Assembly (NCBI RefSeq): GCF_007655485.1 | Contig: NZ_VJXQ01000001.1 | Coordinates: 999,081-1,063,080 of the forward strand | DNA length: 64,000 nt | Direction of reading: 5' to 3' | DNA from: Halobellus captivus | GTDB lineage: Archaea > Halobacteriota > Halobacteria > Halobacteriales > Haloferacaceae | In this document: positions 1 to 9,069 of the stretch, in pieces | Layout: each line of letters opens with the position of its first letter | Numbering within the stretch: the stretch's first letter is position 1 | The notes under the pieces: generated by a model | What the model saw: the letters and a program-made list of their open reading frames with translations, nothing else | Told to the model about the DNA's origin: nothing | The model's database searches: none | Program-made: the position numbers and the translations under genes

Positions 1-2
1 CG

Positions 3-1016
3 GGGGTCGAAGACAGCGTCCGGGTCGCCCTGAACGGGTTCGGGCGGATCGGTCGCAACGTCTTTCGGGCGGTTCGTGACCACCCGGAGATCGAACTCGT
101 CGGCATCAACGACGTGATGGACTTCGAGGATATGGCCTATCTCGCGAAGTACGACACCGTGATGGGTCGACTCGACGAGGTCTCCCGCGACGGCGATTCA
201 CTCGTCGTCGGCGACACGTCGGTCCCGCTGTTCAACGTCCAAGATCCCACGAAGCTCCCGTGGGACGAACTCGACGTCGACGTCGCCCTGGAGTGTACCG
301 GCATCTTCCGCACGAAGGAGGACGCCTCGGCCCACCTCGAAGCGGGCGCGGAGAAGGTCATTATCTCCGCGCCGCCGAAGGGCGAGGAACCGGTCAAGCA
401 ACTCGTCTACGGCGTCAACCACGACGAGTACGACGGCGAGGACGTCGTCTCGAACGCCTCATGTACGACGAACTCCGTCAGCCCGGTCGCGAAAGTGCTC
501 GACGAGGAGTTCGGCATCGAGAGCGGCCTCCTGACGACGGTCCACGCCTACACCGGCAGTCAGAACCTCATCGACAGCCCGCACTCGAAGCAGCGCCGCG
601 GGCGTGCGGCAGCCGAGAACATCGTCCCCACCTCGACCGGAGCGGCGAAGGCGACGACCGAGATCCTCCCGCAACTCGAGGGGAAACTCGACGGGATGGC
701 GATTCGCGTGCCCGTTCCGAACGGGTCGATCACGGAGCTCGTCGTCTCCCTCGACGCCGCGCCGTCGACCGACGAGATCAACGGCGCCTTCCGCGCGGCC
801 GCCGACTCCGGTCCCCTGGCGGGCGTCCTCGGGTACACCGACGACGAGGTCGTCTCCTCGGACATTCAGGGACTCCCCTTCTCCTCGACGGTCGACCTGC
901 AGTCGACGAATCAGGTCAACGACGGCGGCCTCTACAAGATCCTGACGTGGTACGACAACGAGTACGGCTTCTCGAACCGGATGCTCGACGTCGCCCACTA
1001 CGTCACGTACGGCTGA
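3..1016 (+). CDS. gap: Type I glyceraldehyde-3-phosphate dehydrogenase (5' end cut by window)
   Basis: Oxidises glyceraldehyde 3-phosphate to 1,3-bisphosphoglycerate with NAD(P)+ in the cytoplasm. The reading frame is open from base 3 and shows the Rossmann motif LNGFGRIGRNVFRA, the catalytic cysteine in SNASCTTNSVSPV, and the C-terminal WYDNEYGFSNRM of the bacterial-type (class I) enzyme. The first few residues and the start lie upstream of the window. Phosphoglycerate kinase follows 126 bases later on the same strand, so the two probably act as a lower-glycolysis pair. In Haloferax volcanii a class I enzyme is reported to serve glycolysis while the archaeal class II enzyme serves gluconeogenesis; a class II gene lies at 3095-4168, so the same split is inferred here. 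Cofactor preference cannot be read from the sequence. Confidence 0.95.
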   Translation, partial: GVEDSVRVALNGFGRIGRNVFRAVRDHPEIELVGINDVMDFEDMAYLAKYDTVMGRLDEVSRDGDSLVVGDTSVPLFNVQDPTKLPWDELDVDVALECTGIFRTKEDASAHLEAGAEKVIISAPPKGEEPVKQLVYGVNHDEYDGEDVVSNASCTTNSVSPVAKVLDEEFGIESGLLTTVHAYTGSQNLIDSPHSKQRRGRAAAENIVPTSTGAAKATTEILPQLEGKLDGMAIRVPVPNGSITELVVSLDAAPSTDEINGAFRAAADSGPLAGVLGYTDDEVVSSDIQGLPFSSTVDLQSTNQVNDGGLYKILTWYDNEYGFSNRMLDVAHYVTYG

Positions 1017-1019
1017 GCC

Positions 1020-1075
1020 GCTCCACCGAGACGACACCCAGTCAAGCGCTCCACCGAGACGACACTCCGGTGACC
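1020..1075. repeat. 28-bp tandem repeat, two copies
   Basis: Two adjacent 28-base units (1020-1047 and 1048-1075) begin four bases after the gap stop codon. Both start with the same 18 bases, GCTCCACCGAGACGACAC, and diverge in their last ten. They lie between gap and pgk. Confidence 0.8.
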
Positions 1076-1142
1076 GGATTCGCCGCGACCGGATCCGACT
1101 ACGACTAAGTAAGTCCTTCCCGAATCCATCTCACAGCCACCG

Positions 1143-2375
1143 ATGCCCACATCCACGCCGACCGCCACGTTCGAGACGCTCGACGACCTCCCGACCGAGC
1201 AGCGCGTGCTCGTCCGCCTCGATATGAACTCACCGATCGTCGACGGCGAGCCGCAGGACAACCGCCGCTTCGAGCGCCACGCGGAGACCGTGCGCGAACT
1301 CGCCGAGGCGGGACACCGCGTCGTGCTTCTCGCCCACCAGGGGCGACCCGGACGCGACGATTTCGTCTCGCTGGCGGGCCACGCCGACATCCTCGCCGAC
1401 CACGTCGACCGCGACGTCGGCTTCGTCGCCGACACCTATGGAGCGACGGCGATCGACGCCATCGAGGCGCTCGAACCGGGGGAAATCCTCCTCCTCGAAA
1501 ACACGCGGATGTGCGACGACGAACTGCCCGAGGAGGCCCCCGAGACGAAGGCCGAAAGCGAGTTCGTGCAGTCGCTCGCGCCGCACGTCGACGCGTACGT
1601 CAACGACGCCTATTCGGCCGCGCACCGTTCGCACGCCTCGCTCGTCGGCTTCCCGCTCGTACTTCCCGCCTACGCCGGGCGCGTGATGCAGACGGAGTAC
1701 GAGGCCAACACCGCCATCGCTGGCAAGGAGTTCGACGGCCGGGTGACGATGGTCGTCGGCGGCACCAAGGCGACGGACGTCATCGACGTGATGAATAACC
1801 TGGGTGACAAAGTCGACGGCTTCCTGCTCGGCGGCATCGCGGGCGAACTGTTCCTCCGCGCCGCGGGCCACCCGGTCGGATTCGACCTCGATCCCGACGC
1901 CGATCTCTACGATTCCCAGTGGGAGGCGAACCACGAGGTGGTCGAGGAGATGCTCGACGAGCGGGGCGAGCAGATCACGCTCGCGACAGACCTGGCCTAC
2001 GAGGACGACGCGGGCGAGCGAGCCGAGATCGACGTCGACGCGATCGAGGAGAAGGATGTCTCTTTCCTGGACATCGGAACCAGGACCGCGGAGGGATACG
2101 CCGACGTCGTCCGCGACTCGGAGGCCGTATTCGTGAAGGGCGCGCTCGGCGTCTTCGAGGACGAGCGCTTCTCGATCGGGACCGTCACCGTGCTCGAAGC
2201 GATCTCCGAGACCGACTGCTTCTCCGTCGTCGGCGGCGGCGACACCTCCCGCGCGATCGAGATGTACGGGATGGACGAGGCCGACTTCGATCACGTCTCG
2301 ATCGCGGGCGGCGCGTACATCCGCGCGCTGACCGGCCAGCCGCTCGCTGGCGTCGAAGCGCTGAAACGCGAGTGA
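1143..2375 (+). CDS. pgk: Phosphoglycerate kinase
   Basis: Transfers the acyl phosphate of 1,3-bisphosphoglycerate to ADP, making ATP. The 410-residue protein has the N-domain LVRLDMNSPI, the substrate-loop AHRSHASLVGFPL, the hinge-region GGTKATDVIDVMNNL, and the C-domain nucleotide loop VVGGGDTSRAIEMYG. Length is normal for archaeal enzymes. A TATA-like ACTAAGTAAG lies near 1103-1112, giving a short leader of about eight bases, so the gene may have its own promoter besides read-through from gap. It follows the class I GAPDH, consistent with a glycolytic role. Confidence 0.97.
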   Translation: MPTSTPTATFETLDDLPTEQRVLVRLDMNSPIVDGEPQDNRRFERHAETVRELAEAGHRVVLLAHQGRPGRDDFVSLAGHADILADHVDRDVGFVADTYGATAIDAIEALEPGEILLLENTRMCDDELPEEAPETKAESEFVQSLAPHVDAYVNDAYSAAHRSHASLVGFPLVLPAYAGRVMQTEYEANTAIAGKEFDGRVTMVVGGTKATDVIDVMNNLGDKVDGFLLGGIAGELFLRAAGHPVGFDLDPDADLYDSQWEANHEVVEEMLDERGEQITLATDLAYEDDAGERAEIDVDAIEEKDVSFLDIGTRTAEGYADVVRDSEAVFVKGALGVFEDERFSIGTVTVLEAISETDCFSVVGGGDTSRAIEMYGMDEADFDHVSIAGGAYIRALTGQPLAGVEALKRE

Positions 2376-2417
2376 AGCGATCCGAACGCTGACTCGGGTG
2401 CGACCTCGTGTCGCTGG

Positions 2418-3008
2418 TCAGGTACCGGGAAGGATGTCTCCGAGGGCCGCGCCGACGCTCATCGGAACGAACGCGACGACGATCGTCGCGAGCGCGAGCA
2501 CCGGCGTCGACCACTCGACTCGGCCCCACGCGGTCATCACGACCAGCGCCGTGAGAAACGAAACGCCGAGAATGCCGACGAGCCGCCGCGGTATGAGGCC
2601 GAAGAACGGGTCCTGCACCCGCACGTCCTGGATGTCCGCGACGTAGAGGATCCCGACGACGAGCCCGATCGTCCCGAGGGCAGTACCGACGAGCGAAATC
2701 GGGCGGGTCGCCAACACCTGTCCGACCTCGTTCGTGCCGCCCTCGACGAACATCGGGATGCCGAACAGCACGCACCCGAGGAACGCCTCCGCGAGGTCGC
2801 TCCGATCGAACCCGCGGATGACTTTTCCGAACACGGGTGCGTCCGCAGCGGCGACGACCGCCGCGCGCCGAGCGCTCCGCACCCGCTCGCGTTCCGTCGG
2901 AGAATCGACGGTCTCCGCCAAGGCGTCGAACGCGGCGAGCAGTCGCTGGAGGTCTTCGCGGTCCGATTCCGGGATCGAGGAGTCCGGAGAGGGGGTGTCG
3001 TCGGTCAC
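2418..3008 (-). CDS. Small integral membrane protein, DUF2391-like
   Basis: A 196-residue protein with an acidic, Ser/Pro-rich N-terminus (residues 1-30), an amphipathic helix, and about four membrane segments. FLGCVLFGIPMFVEGGTNEV and the C-terminal hydrophobic stretches fit the DUF2391 family of membrane proteins; function is unknown. I chose the GTG at 3008 because a TATA-like TTTATTAG (opposite strand, about 3032-3039) is centred 27 bases upstream, as in a leaderless transcript; the frame stays open further upstream but those extensions are Arg-rich and not protein-like. It lies tail-to-tail with pgk (42 bases apart), and gapII lies upstream on the same strand. Confidence 0.75.
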   Translation of the reverse strand: MTDDTPSPDSSIPESDREDLQRLLAAFDALAETVDSPTERERVRSARRAAVVAAADAPVFGKVIRGFDRSDLAEAFLGCVLFGIPMFVEGGTNEVGQVLATRPISLVGTALGTIGLVVGILYVADIQDVRVQDPFFGLIPRRLVGILGVSFLTALVVMTAWGRVEWSTPVLALATIVVAFVPMSVGAALGDILPGT

Positions 3009-3094
3009 GGGCGGGGACACGCCCGGCCAGCTAATAAACGTCCGTCGCCGTCGTTCGGTGCTCGGCGACAGGAACCAGTCGTCTGCGGCAGAGA

Positions 3095-4168
3095 TCAGTC
3101 GTCTGCGGCTTCGACGCCGACCCGATCGGATTCGTCGAAGCCGGAGGGGTTGCCCGCGAGACCGATACCGATCGTCCGGTTCGTGCGTTCGATACTCTCC
3201 TCGGCGTCGGCCGACTCCGTCATCGCGCGGATGGCGTCGACGTTCTCGGGGATGACGTCTGACTCCTGGTGGATCGCCTGGAAGAGATACAGGTCGCGGC
3301 CCTCGACGGCGATCGACTCGCCCCACGCGCAGTTCTCCCAGAGGTCCCCGCGCGGACGTCCGGCGTCGAGCGCGAAGTCCTTTAATTTGCCAGCCCCGTC
3401 GAGGCCGAGCCCCTCCGGAATGACGTACACGCGGGACTCGCCCTCCAAGAGTTGGCGGACGTGTGCGGCCGTCACGTCCGATTCGAGCGTGACGTTGAGC
3501 GCGTGGACGTGCATCAGCGTCGCGGGCACCTTCAGTCCCATCGTGTCGATTTCGAGATTGGGGAAGATGGTCTTCACGTCGGGCCCGTGATGCGAGGGGA
3601 TTGCGATCGGGTCCGGGAGGATGTCGTTGATCGGACCGCGGGAGTTCTGGCTCGGGTCGCCGCCGCGGCGAACGAGCGTTGCGCGAACCTTCTCGACGCC
3701 GTATGATTCCTCCAGCGGCGCGACGATGCGCGAGAGTCCCGTGGTGTTACAGGAGACGACGCGGACGGTGTCCGCGCCGCGGGCGTCGTCGTAGTTCGAA
3801 CGGGCGTTGAAGCTCACTTGGGCGACCTCCGCACCCTCGCCGCCCTGGAAGATGGCAGGCGTGTCGTAGGAGGCGTACAGCGATCGGTTCTCCGCGCCGA
3901 TACCCGAGGGCGTGCAGTCGACGATCACGTCGGCGTCGGCGACCATCTCGTCGACGACGCCCGCGATGTCGATTCCCGCGTCGCCGAAGAGCGGCGCGCG
4001 CTCGGGGATCGCCGCGTACATCGAGTAGCCGCGCTCGACGGCGGTGTGCGCCTCGAAGTTGGGCTGTGTCTTGGCAACGCCCACGACTTCCATATCGGGC
4101 TGGGCCGCGACGGCGTCGGCGACCCGCTTGCCGATCGTTCCGTAGCCGTTGACACCCACTCGTATCAT
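3095..4168 (-). CDS. gap2: Type II (archaeal) glyceraldehyde-3-phosphate dehydrogenase
   Basis: The archaeal class II enzyme, about 357 residues, unrelated in detail to the class I protein at the window start. [20 protein letters not shown] is the nucleotide-binding start and the catalytic cysteine is C140 in [11 protein letters not shown]. The conserved [20 protein letters not shown] is also present. The frame begins with GTG-ATG; I take the ATG at 4168. A TATA-like AAATAACTAT on the minus strand (4195-4204) is centred about 27 bases from 4172, so the transcript is probably leaderless. By analogy with Haloferax volcanii it is expected to work in gluconeogenesis. An imperfect palindrome (CCCGGAAATCCGGG, 4171-4184) sits at the start codon. 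Confidence 0.96.
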   Translation of the reverse strand: MIRVGVNGYGTIGKRVADAVAAQPDMEVVGVAKTQPNFEAHTAVERGYSMYAAIPERAPLFGDAGIDIAGVVDEMVADADVIVDCTPSGIGAENRSLYASYDTPAIFQGGEGAEVAQVSFNARSNYDDARGADTVRVVSCNTTGLSRIVAPLEESYGVEKVRATLVRRGGDPSQNSRGPINDILPDPIAIPSHHGPDVKTIFPNLEIDTMGLKVPATLMHVHALNVTLESDVTAAHVRQLLEGESRVYVIPEGLGLDGAGKLKDFALDAGRPRGDLWENCAWGESIAVEGRDLYLFQAIHQESDVIPENVDAIRAMTESADAEESIERTNRTIGIGLAGNPSGFDESDRVGVEAADD

Positions 4169-4369
4169 CACCCGGAAATCCGGGGAGCAGACGCATAGTT
4201 ATTTCGGAGCGAATCGTCGAGAAATTAACTCCTCGGCGAGTAATGCGGGCGATTTCCCCGGATCCGAGTACTGCCGCCGACCACGCGTTGACCCCCGTTT
4301 CGACGACGCTCCGTCGATAGAACCGGCATAATCCGAACGCCTAACTCCGCGGACGACGCAGACGGGCGT

Positions 4370-5320
4370 ATGTCGAACGACGGACTCGCGACCGCCGCGG
4401 CGACGGCGATCGAGCAGTGTATGGCACTCGACGCGTCGGAGTCGTGCGTGATCGTGACCGACGACGAGCGGCGGCCGATCGGCGAGGCCCTGTACGAGGC
4501 CGCACGCGCGGTCACAGAGGAGACGACGATCCTCCGATATCCGCCGGGCGACCAGCACGGCGAGGAACCGCCCGCGCCGGTCGCGGCCGCGATGGCCGCC
4601 GCCGACGTCTTCCTCGCGCCGACGACGAAGAGCATCAGCCACACTCGCGCCCGCGGAAGCGCCTGCGAGGCTGGCGCACGCGGGGCGACGCTCCCCGGAA
4701 TCACCGAAGACGTCTTCGTCACGGGGTTGGACGCCGACTACGACGCCATCGCGGGGCACTGCCGCGACGTCCTCGACCAGGTGGGAGACGCCGAGGAGAT
4801 CCGGGTGACCGCGCCCGCGGGGACGGACATCACCTTCGAGATGGCGGGCAGGTCGTGGAACACCGACACCGGCATCGTCCACGAGGCGGGCGGGTTCTCG
4901 AACCTCCCCGCGGGCGAGGTGTTCGTCTCGCCGACGAACGCGAACGGCACCTACGTCGTCGACGGCACGATGCGTCCGCACGGATTGCTCGGCGACGGAG
5001 AGACGCTCCGCTTCGAGGTCGAAGACGGGTACGTGACCGATATTTCCGACGACGAAATCCGCGGCCAAGTCGAGGCGGCAGCCGAGGAGGTCGGCCGCGA
5101 CGCCTACAACCTCGCGGAGTTGGGCATCGGCACCAACGTGGGCGTGACCGAACTCGTCGGCTCGGTGCTCTTAGATGAGAAGGCCGCGGGTACGGTCCAC
5201 ATCGCCATCGGCGACGACGCGGGGATCGGCGGCGACACCGACGCGCCGCTGCACCTCGACGGGATCATTCGGGAGCCGACCGTGACGGCGGACGGCGAGG
5301 CAGTAGAACTGCCTCGGTGA
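4370..5320 (+). CDS. M29-family aminopeptidase
   Basis: A 316-residue metallopeptidase of the AmpS/T (M29) type, expected to remove N-terminal residues from peptides in the cytosol. Family features are the mid-protein EIRVTAPAGTDITFEMAGR, the FSNLPAGEVFVSPTNANGTYVVDG segment with a metal-ligand glutamate, and the C-terminal NLAELGIGTN and AAGTVHIAIGDD stretches followed by HLDGIIREPTV. Length is shorter than the bacterial enzymes (about 400) but common for archaeal members. A weak TATA-like CCTAACTCC is centred near 4344. Substrate range cannot be inferred. Confidence 0.85.
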   Translation: MSNDGLATAAATAIEQCMALDASESCVIVTDDERRPIGEALYEAARAVTEETTILRYPPGDQHGEEPPAPVAAAMAAADVFLAPTTKSISHTRARGSACEAGARGATLPGITEDVFVTGLDADYDAIAGHCRDVLDQVGDAEEIRVTAPAGTDITFEMAGRSWNTDTGIVHEAGGFSNLPAGEVFVSPTNANGTYVVDGTMRPHGLLGDGETLRFEVEDGYVTDISDDEIRGQVEAAAEEVGRDAYNLAELGIGTNVGVTELVGSVLLDEKAAGTVHIAIGDDAGIGGDTDAPLHLDGIIREPTVTADGEAVELPR

Positions 5321-5463
5321 GCGAGCGGTGAAACCGTGAGTGGGGGAGGTCTACGACCCCGACGTCGAGCGGCGAAGCCGCGAGCGGGAGCCGAGTGAGC
5401 CAGCGCCTCCCACGCGACGTGCGGAAGGGCGGACTTTTACGGCCAGACGGGATAGGAGGCCGT

Positions 5464-6123
5464 ATGAGCGCACCACAGGACCGCATCGCGGTCGAATGTC
5501 CCTCCTGTTCGCCCGCCGAACCGACGGTCCACGAGGTACTGAAAGAGGGCGGCGGCCACCGCACCGTCCGATGCACGGAGTGCAGCCACGTGCACAAGGT
5601 TCGGATCGAATCGGAGACGGAAGTCGAACGCGACGTCATCGTCTCCCAGGACGACGAGTCGTTCTCGACGACCGTCGACGCGCCGCTTGACGAGACGGTC
5701 GCGGTCGGCGAGGAGTTCATCGTCGACAGCCCCGAGGCGATAATGCTCGTCCGAATTACCGGGATCGAGGTCGGCCCCGAGCAGCGCGCCGAGGAGGCGA
5801 CGGTCGAAGAGGTCAACACGATCTGGACCCGCGCCGTCGACAACGTGACGGTGAACGTGACCGTCAACCCGAAGGAGGGCACCGGCGATCGAAAGGACAC
5901 GCGGAGCTTCGACCTGCAACTGCCTGGCGACCACGAGTTCGTCGTCGGCGAGACCGAGTCCTTCGGCGACGAGGAGTTCATCATCAAGGCGATTCAGGTC
6001 CGCCAGGACGCGCCCGAGTACCGTCACGGGAAGTTCGATCACGACGGAGATATGGTGTACGCGAAAGACGTCAAGCGACTCTACGGCACGGACCAGACCA
6101 CGTCGGCCTGGTCGGCCTGGTAA
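5464..6123 (+). CDS. Haloarchaeal zinc-finger protein (HVO_0476-like)
   Basis: A 219-residue protein with an N-terminal treble-clef-like zinc ribbon: CPSC at residues 11-14 and CTEC about 24 residues later. The C-terminal part is beta-rich and ends SAWSAW. It resembles the HVO_0476 family of haloarchaeal zinc-finger proteins, of unknown function. The ATG at 5464 is chosen because TTTTA is centred at 5437, exactly 27 bases upstream; the longer open frame is Arg-rich and probably untranslated. The isoaspartyl methyltransferase gene starts 65 bases downstream on the same strand, so the two may be functionally linked. Confidence 0.8.
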   Translation: MSAPQDRIAVECPSCSPAEPTVHEVLKEGGGHRTVRCTECSHVHKVRIESETEVERDVIVSQDDESFSTTVDAPLDETVAVGEEFIVDSPEAIMLVRITGIEVGPEQRAEEATVEEVNTIWTRAVDNVTVNVTVNPKEGTGDRKDTRSFDLQLPGDHEFVVGETESFGDEEFIIKAIQVRQDAPEYRHGKFDHDGDMVYAKDVKRLYGTDQTTSAWSAW

Positions 6124-6188
6124 CGAACCGGTTTTCAGCCAGTTCCCTCGGGGAAAGATTCGACTGCGCGGAGCGCTAACGCTGTATC

Positions 6189-6827
6189 GTGAGCACCGAA
6201 CGGGCAGCCGAACGACGAGCGCTCGTCGAGCGATTGCGCGAGCGGGGACACGTCGAGAGCGACCGTGTCGCTGACGCCCTCGAAGCCGTGCCGCGCCACG
6301 AGTTCGTCCCCCGAGGCATCCGCGACCGCGCCTACGACGACATGCCGCTCTCGATCGGCAGCGGACAGACCGTGAGCGCGCCGCATATGGTCGCTGTGAT
6401 GGCCGAGTTGCTCGATCCCACTCCCGATCGGCAGATCCTCGAAATCGGGACCGGTTGCGGCTATCACGCCGCGGTGACCGCCGAATTGGTTTCAGAGGGA
6501 CACGTCTACTCGGTCGAATTCGATCCCGACCTCGCATCGAAGGCGCGTGAGACACTCTCCAGACTGGGATACGAGCGTCGCGTTTCGATCCGCGTCGGCG
6601 ACGGACGGGAGGGGTGGGCCGGACACGCCCCGTTCGACGGCGCGTACCTCACCTGCGCCGCACCCAGCGTTCCGAGCGCGCTCCGCGAGCAGGTCGCGCC
6701 CGGCGGTCGCCTCGTCGCTCCCGTCGGCGACGTCTATCAAGAACTCGTCGTCCTCGAAAAGTGCGAGAACGGGACGTTCGACCGGAGCGAGCACGGAGGC
6801 GTGCGGTTCGTCCGGATTCGCGGGTGA
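6189..6827 (+). CDS. pcm: Protein-L-isoaspartate O-methyltransferase
   Basis: Methylates abnormal L-isoaspartyl residues in aged proteins with S-adenosylmethionine, starting their repair. The 212-residue protein has the diagnostic active-site segment SIGSGQTVSAPHMVAVM (residues 55-71, catalytic Ser63 region), the SAM motif ILEIGTGCGYHAAV, and the C-terminal GGRLVAPVG. It starts with GTG. It follows the zinc-finger gene and precedes a divergent paralogue at 7068. Confidence 0.95.
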   Translation: MSTERAAERRALVERLRERGHVESDRVADALEAVPRHEFVPRGIRDRAYDDMPLSIGSGQTVSAPHMVAVMAELLDPTPDRQILEIGTGCGYHAAVTAELVSEGHVYSVEFDPDLASKARETLSRLGYERRVSIRVGDGREGWAGHAPFDGAYLTCAAPSVPSALREQVAPGGRLVAPVGDVYQELVVLEKCENGTFDRSEHGGVRFVRIRG

Positions 6828-6957
6828 GCGGTCGGTGGCGACGTTTCCGGATGAGAGAGCGGCAGAGCCGTCGGCGAGACGGGACTAGTCGAACTGTCAT
6901 CGGCGATGCGGCCCTGGTCGACCAACCACTGATGACTCCGGTATGCCCTGTCAGTGG

Positions 6958-7045
6958 CGCTGAAATGGCTGGTTGGTGACGCGGAAATGTCCGGTTGATT
7001 GCGCTGGAATATCTAGTTGCGGAGCGCGGAGCGTGCAGTTGATTA
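6958..7045. repeat. Degenerate 22-bp tandem repeat, four copies
   Basis: Four units of about 22 bases (6958-6979, 6980-7001, 7002-7023, 7024-7045) share CGC-GAAAT-(T/C)-GGTTG-type positions. The fourth unit contains GTTGATTAG, whose GATTAG is centred about 26 bases before the ATG at 7068, so the repeat array appears to carry the promoter of the downstream gene. Confidence 0.65.
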
Positions 7046-7067
7046 GTGCGCGCGCCGGAGTGCGAAT

Positions 7068-7907
7068 ATGGACCCCGGGGACCTCCGCGGCGAGATGGTC
7101 GACAGCCTGGAGGCGCGGCTGTCGATCGACGGGGCCGTCGCGCTCGCGATGCGGACGGTCCCCCGCGAGGACTTCATCGACGACGCGCCGTACGACGGCC
7201 GGAGCGAGGTCGCCGGGACGACGGTGCTCGCTCCCGAGATGGTCGCGCGCCTCCTGACCGCGCTCGACGTCGACGCGCGGAACGTCGCGCTTCCCGACTC
7301 AGCGATCGATAGCGGCTCGGCGACAGACAGCGACTCGGCGAGCGACGGCGATTCGGATAGGGACTCAGACACCGAGCCGACCGGCGACGTGCTCGTCGTC
7401 GGCGCGGGTGTCGGCTACACGGCCGCGATCCTCGCCGAACTCGTCGGCGACACGCGCGTCCACGCGGTCGACATCGATCGACGGCTCGTCTACGCGGCGC
7501 GGTCGAACCTCGAATCCGCGGGCTACGGGGGCGTCCTCGTCGACGCCCGCGACGGCGCGCGCGGATTCCAAGAGTACGCCCCCTTCGATCGGATCTTAGT
7601 CGAGGCCGCGGCGATCGAACCGCCGAAGCGACTCGTCGAGCAGCTCGCCCCCGGCGGCAAACTCGTCCTCCCGCTCGGCGGTCCCGAACAGACTCTCGCC
7701 GTCGTCGACGATTCCGGCTCGGTGGTCGAGCGCTGCGGTCCGGTGGCGTTCAAGCCGCTGCTCGTCGACGGCGAGCAGGGGAGCGCACCCGCGCGAAATC
7801 GGACTATTAGAGAGGACGCCGAGCGCGCCAGCGAACCCGGCTATTTCGCGAGGACCGGCTGGGAGCAGGAGTGGATCGACTGGGACGAGCAGATGCGCCG
7901 CCGGTGA
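7068..7907 (+). CDS. Divergent protein-isoaspartate methyltransferase paralogue
   Basis: A 279-residue member of the isoaspartyl methyltransferase family. The SAM-binding motif VLVVGAGVGYTAAILAEL (about 108-125), the post-I acidic residue VHAVDID, and LAPGGKLVLPLG are all present. The active-site loop that reads SGQTVSAPHM in the neighbour is here AGTTVLAPEM (49-58), so the catalytic serine is leucine. A Ser/Asp-rich insertion (about 79-103) lies just before the SAM motif. It probably still binds SAM but may not repair isoaspartate; haloarchaea often have such a pair. The ATG fits the promoter spacing. Confidence 0.85.
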   Translation: MDPGDLRGEMVDSLEARLSIDGAVALAMRTVPREDFIDDAPYDGRSEVAGTTVLAPEMVARLLTALDVDARNVALPDSAIDSGSATDSDSASDGDSDRDSDTEPTGDVLVVGAGVGYTAAILAELVGDTRVHAVDIDRRLVYAARSNLESAGYGGVLVDARDGARGFQEYAPFDRILVEAAAIEPPKRLVEQLAPGGKLVLPLGGPEQTLAVVDDSGSVVERCGPVAFKPLLVDGEQGSAPARNRTIREDAERASEPGYFARTGWEQEWIDWDEQMRRR

Positions 7908-7922
7908 CCGGCAGACACGGGA

Positions 7923-9068
7923 TCACGACAGTTTCAAACCGCTCCCGGTGAGCGGGACGACGACGTCGTCGTCGGGAGCGACGACGCCGCGTTCGCGGTA
8001 AACGCCGAGCGCCGCGGGGGCGACCGCACTGGTCGGCTCGACGTAGAACCCGCGTCGATGGAGCGCGTCGAGTTCGCGCTCGACCGCCGCGGACGAGAGC
8101 GCGATGGCGTCGCCGTCGGTGGCGTCGATCGCGTCGAGGATCTGCGATTTTCGGACCGGCTCTCGGATCTGGATGCCGTCGGCGACGTCGTTCGTTCCGA
8201 CCGCTTCCGACCCGTGGAGTTCCGCGGCGATCGGCGCGTATCCGGCGGCCTGCGCGCCGAGGAGTCGCGGCATCTGGTCGATCCAGCCGAGGTCGTAGAG
8301 GTCGCGAAAGCCGCGATAGGCACCGAGAAAGAGCGTGCCGTGCCCGAGGGGTGCGACGACGGCGTCCGGGGCGTCCCAGTCCCGCTGGGCGCACACCTCG
8401 TAGGCGAACGTCGCCGTGCCCGCGAAAAAGGCCGGGTTCCAGGCGTGGGAGGCGTACCACGCGCCCCCGGAATCGACGGCGTCCCCACGAGCCTGAGAGG
8501 GGGGACTTGTTGAGCTCTGCTCGACGGCGTCGACGCAGGCGGCCGTCACGTCCTCGCGACTCCCGTTCACCGGGACGACCGTCGCGCCGGTCCGCTCGAT
8601 CGTCCGGCGCTTCGCGGGTTTGACCGACGCCGGGACGTAGATCTCGGCGTCGATACCCGCCCGGGCCGCGTAGGTCGCGATCGACGCGCCCGCGTTGCCC
8701 GAGGAGTCCTCGACGACTCGGTCCACGCCGAGCTCGGCCGCCAGCGAGAGCGTCACCGTCGCGCCGCGGTCCTTGAATGAGCCGGTGGGAAAGACGTATT
8801 CGAGTTTGAACGCCGCGCTCCAGTCGGGCGCGTCGACGAGCGGCGTCAGCCCCTCGCCGAGCGAGACGCGCGAGTCGACCGGGAGCAGGTCGTGAAAGGA
8901 CCACAGACCGGCGCGGGTGTCCGCCCACGACTCCGGTGGGTCCGTCCCGACTTCCTCGGGGCCGAACCGAGATTCGAAATCCAGCGGAGCGCCGCAGTCA
9001 CAGCGCCACGCCCACTCGTCGTACGTTCGATCGCAGGCGGAACAGGAGAGGGAGAGCGCGGAACGCAT
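7923..9068 (-). CDS. Threonine synthase-like PLP enzyme
   Basis: A 381-residue fold-type II pyridoxal-phosphate enzyme. An N-terminal zinc ribbon (Cys9, 12, 23 and 25) precedes the PLP lysine K99 in PTGSFKDRGA, then the phosphate-contacting SSGNAGAS, and a C-terminal PLTGSGLK loop. These match the threonine synthase group, which converts O-phosphohomoserine to threonine, but haloarchaea carry several such paralogues and the true substrate is uncertain. Its ATG lies one base after the stop codon of the upstream amidohydrolase-like gene (9070-10026), so the two form an operon. Confidence 0.85.
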   Translation of the reverse strand: MRSALSLSCSACDRTYDEWAWRCDCGAPLDFESRFGPEEVGTDPPESWADTRAGLWSFHDLLPVDSRVSLGEGLTPLVDAPDWSAAFKLEYVFPTGSFKDRGATVTLSLAAELGVDRVVEDSSGNAGASIATYAARAGIDAEIYVPASVKPAKRRTIERTGATVVPVNGSREDVTAACVDAVEQSSTSPPSQARGDAVDSGGAWYASHAWNPAFFAGTATFAYEVCAQRDWDAPDAVVAPLGHGTLFLGAYRGFRDLYDLGWIDQMPRLLGAQAAGYAPIAAELHGSEAVGTNDVADGIQIREPVRKSQILDAIDATDGDAIALSSAAVERELDALHRRGFYVEPTSAVAPAALGVYRERGVVAPDDDVVVPLTGSGLKLS

Positions 9069-9069
9069 C

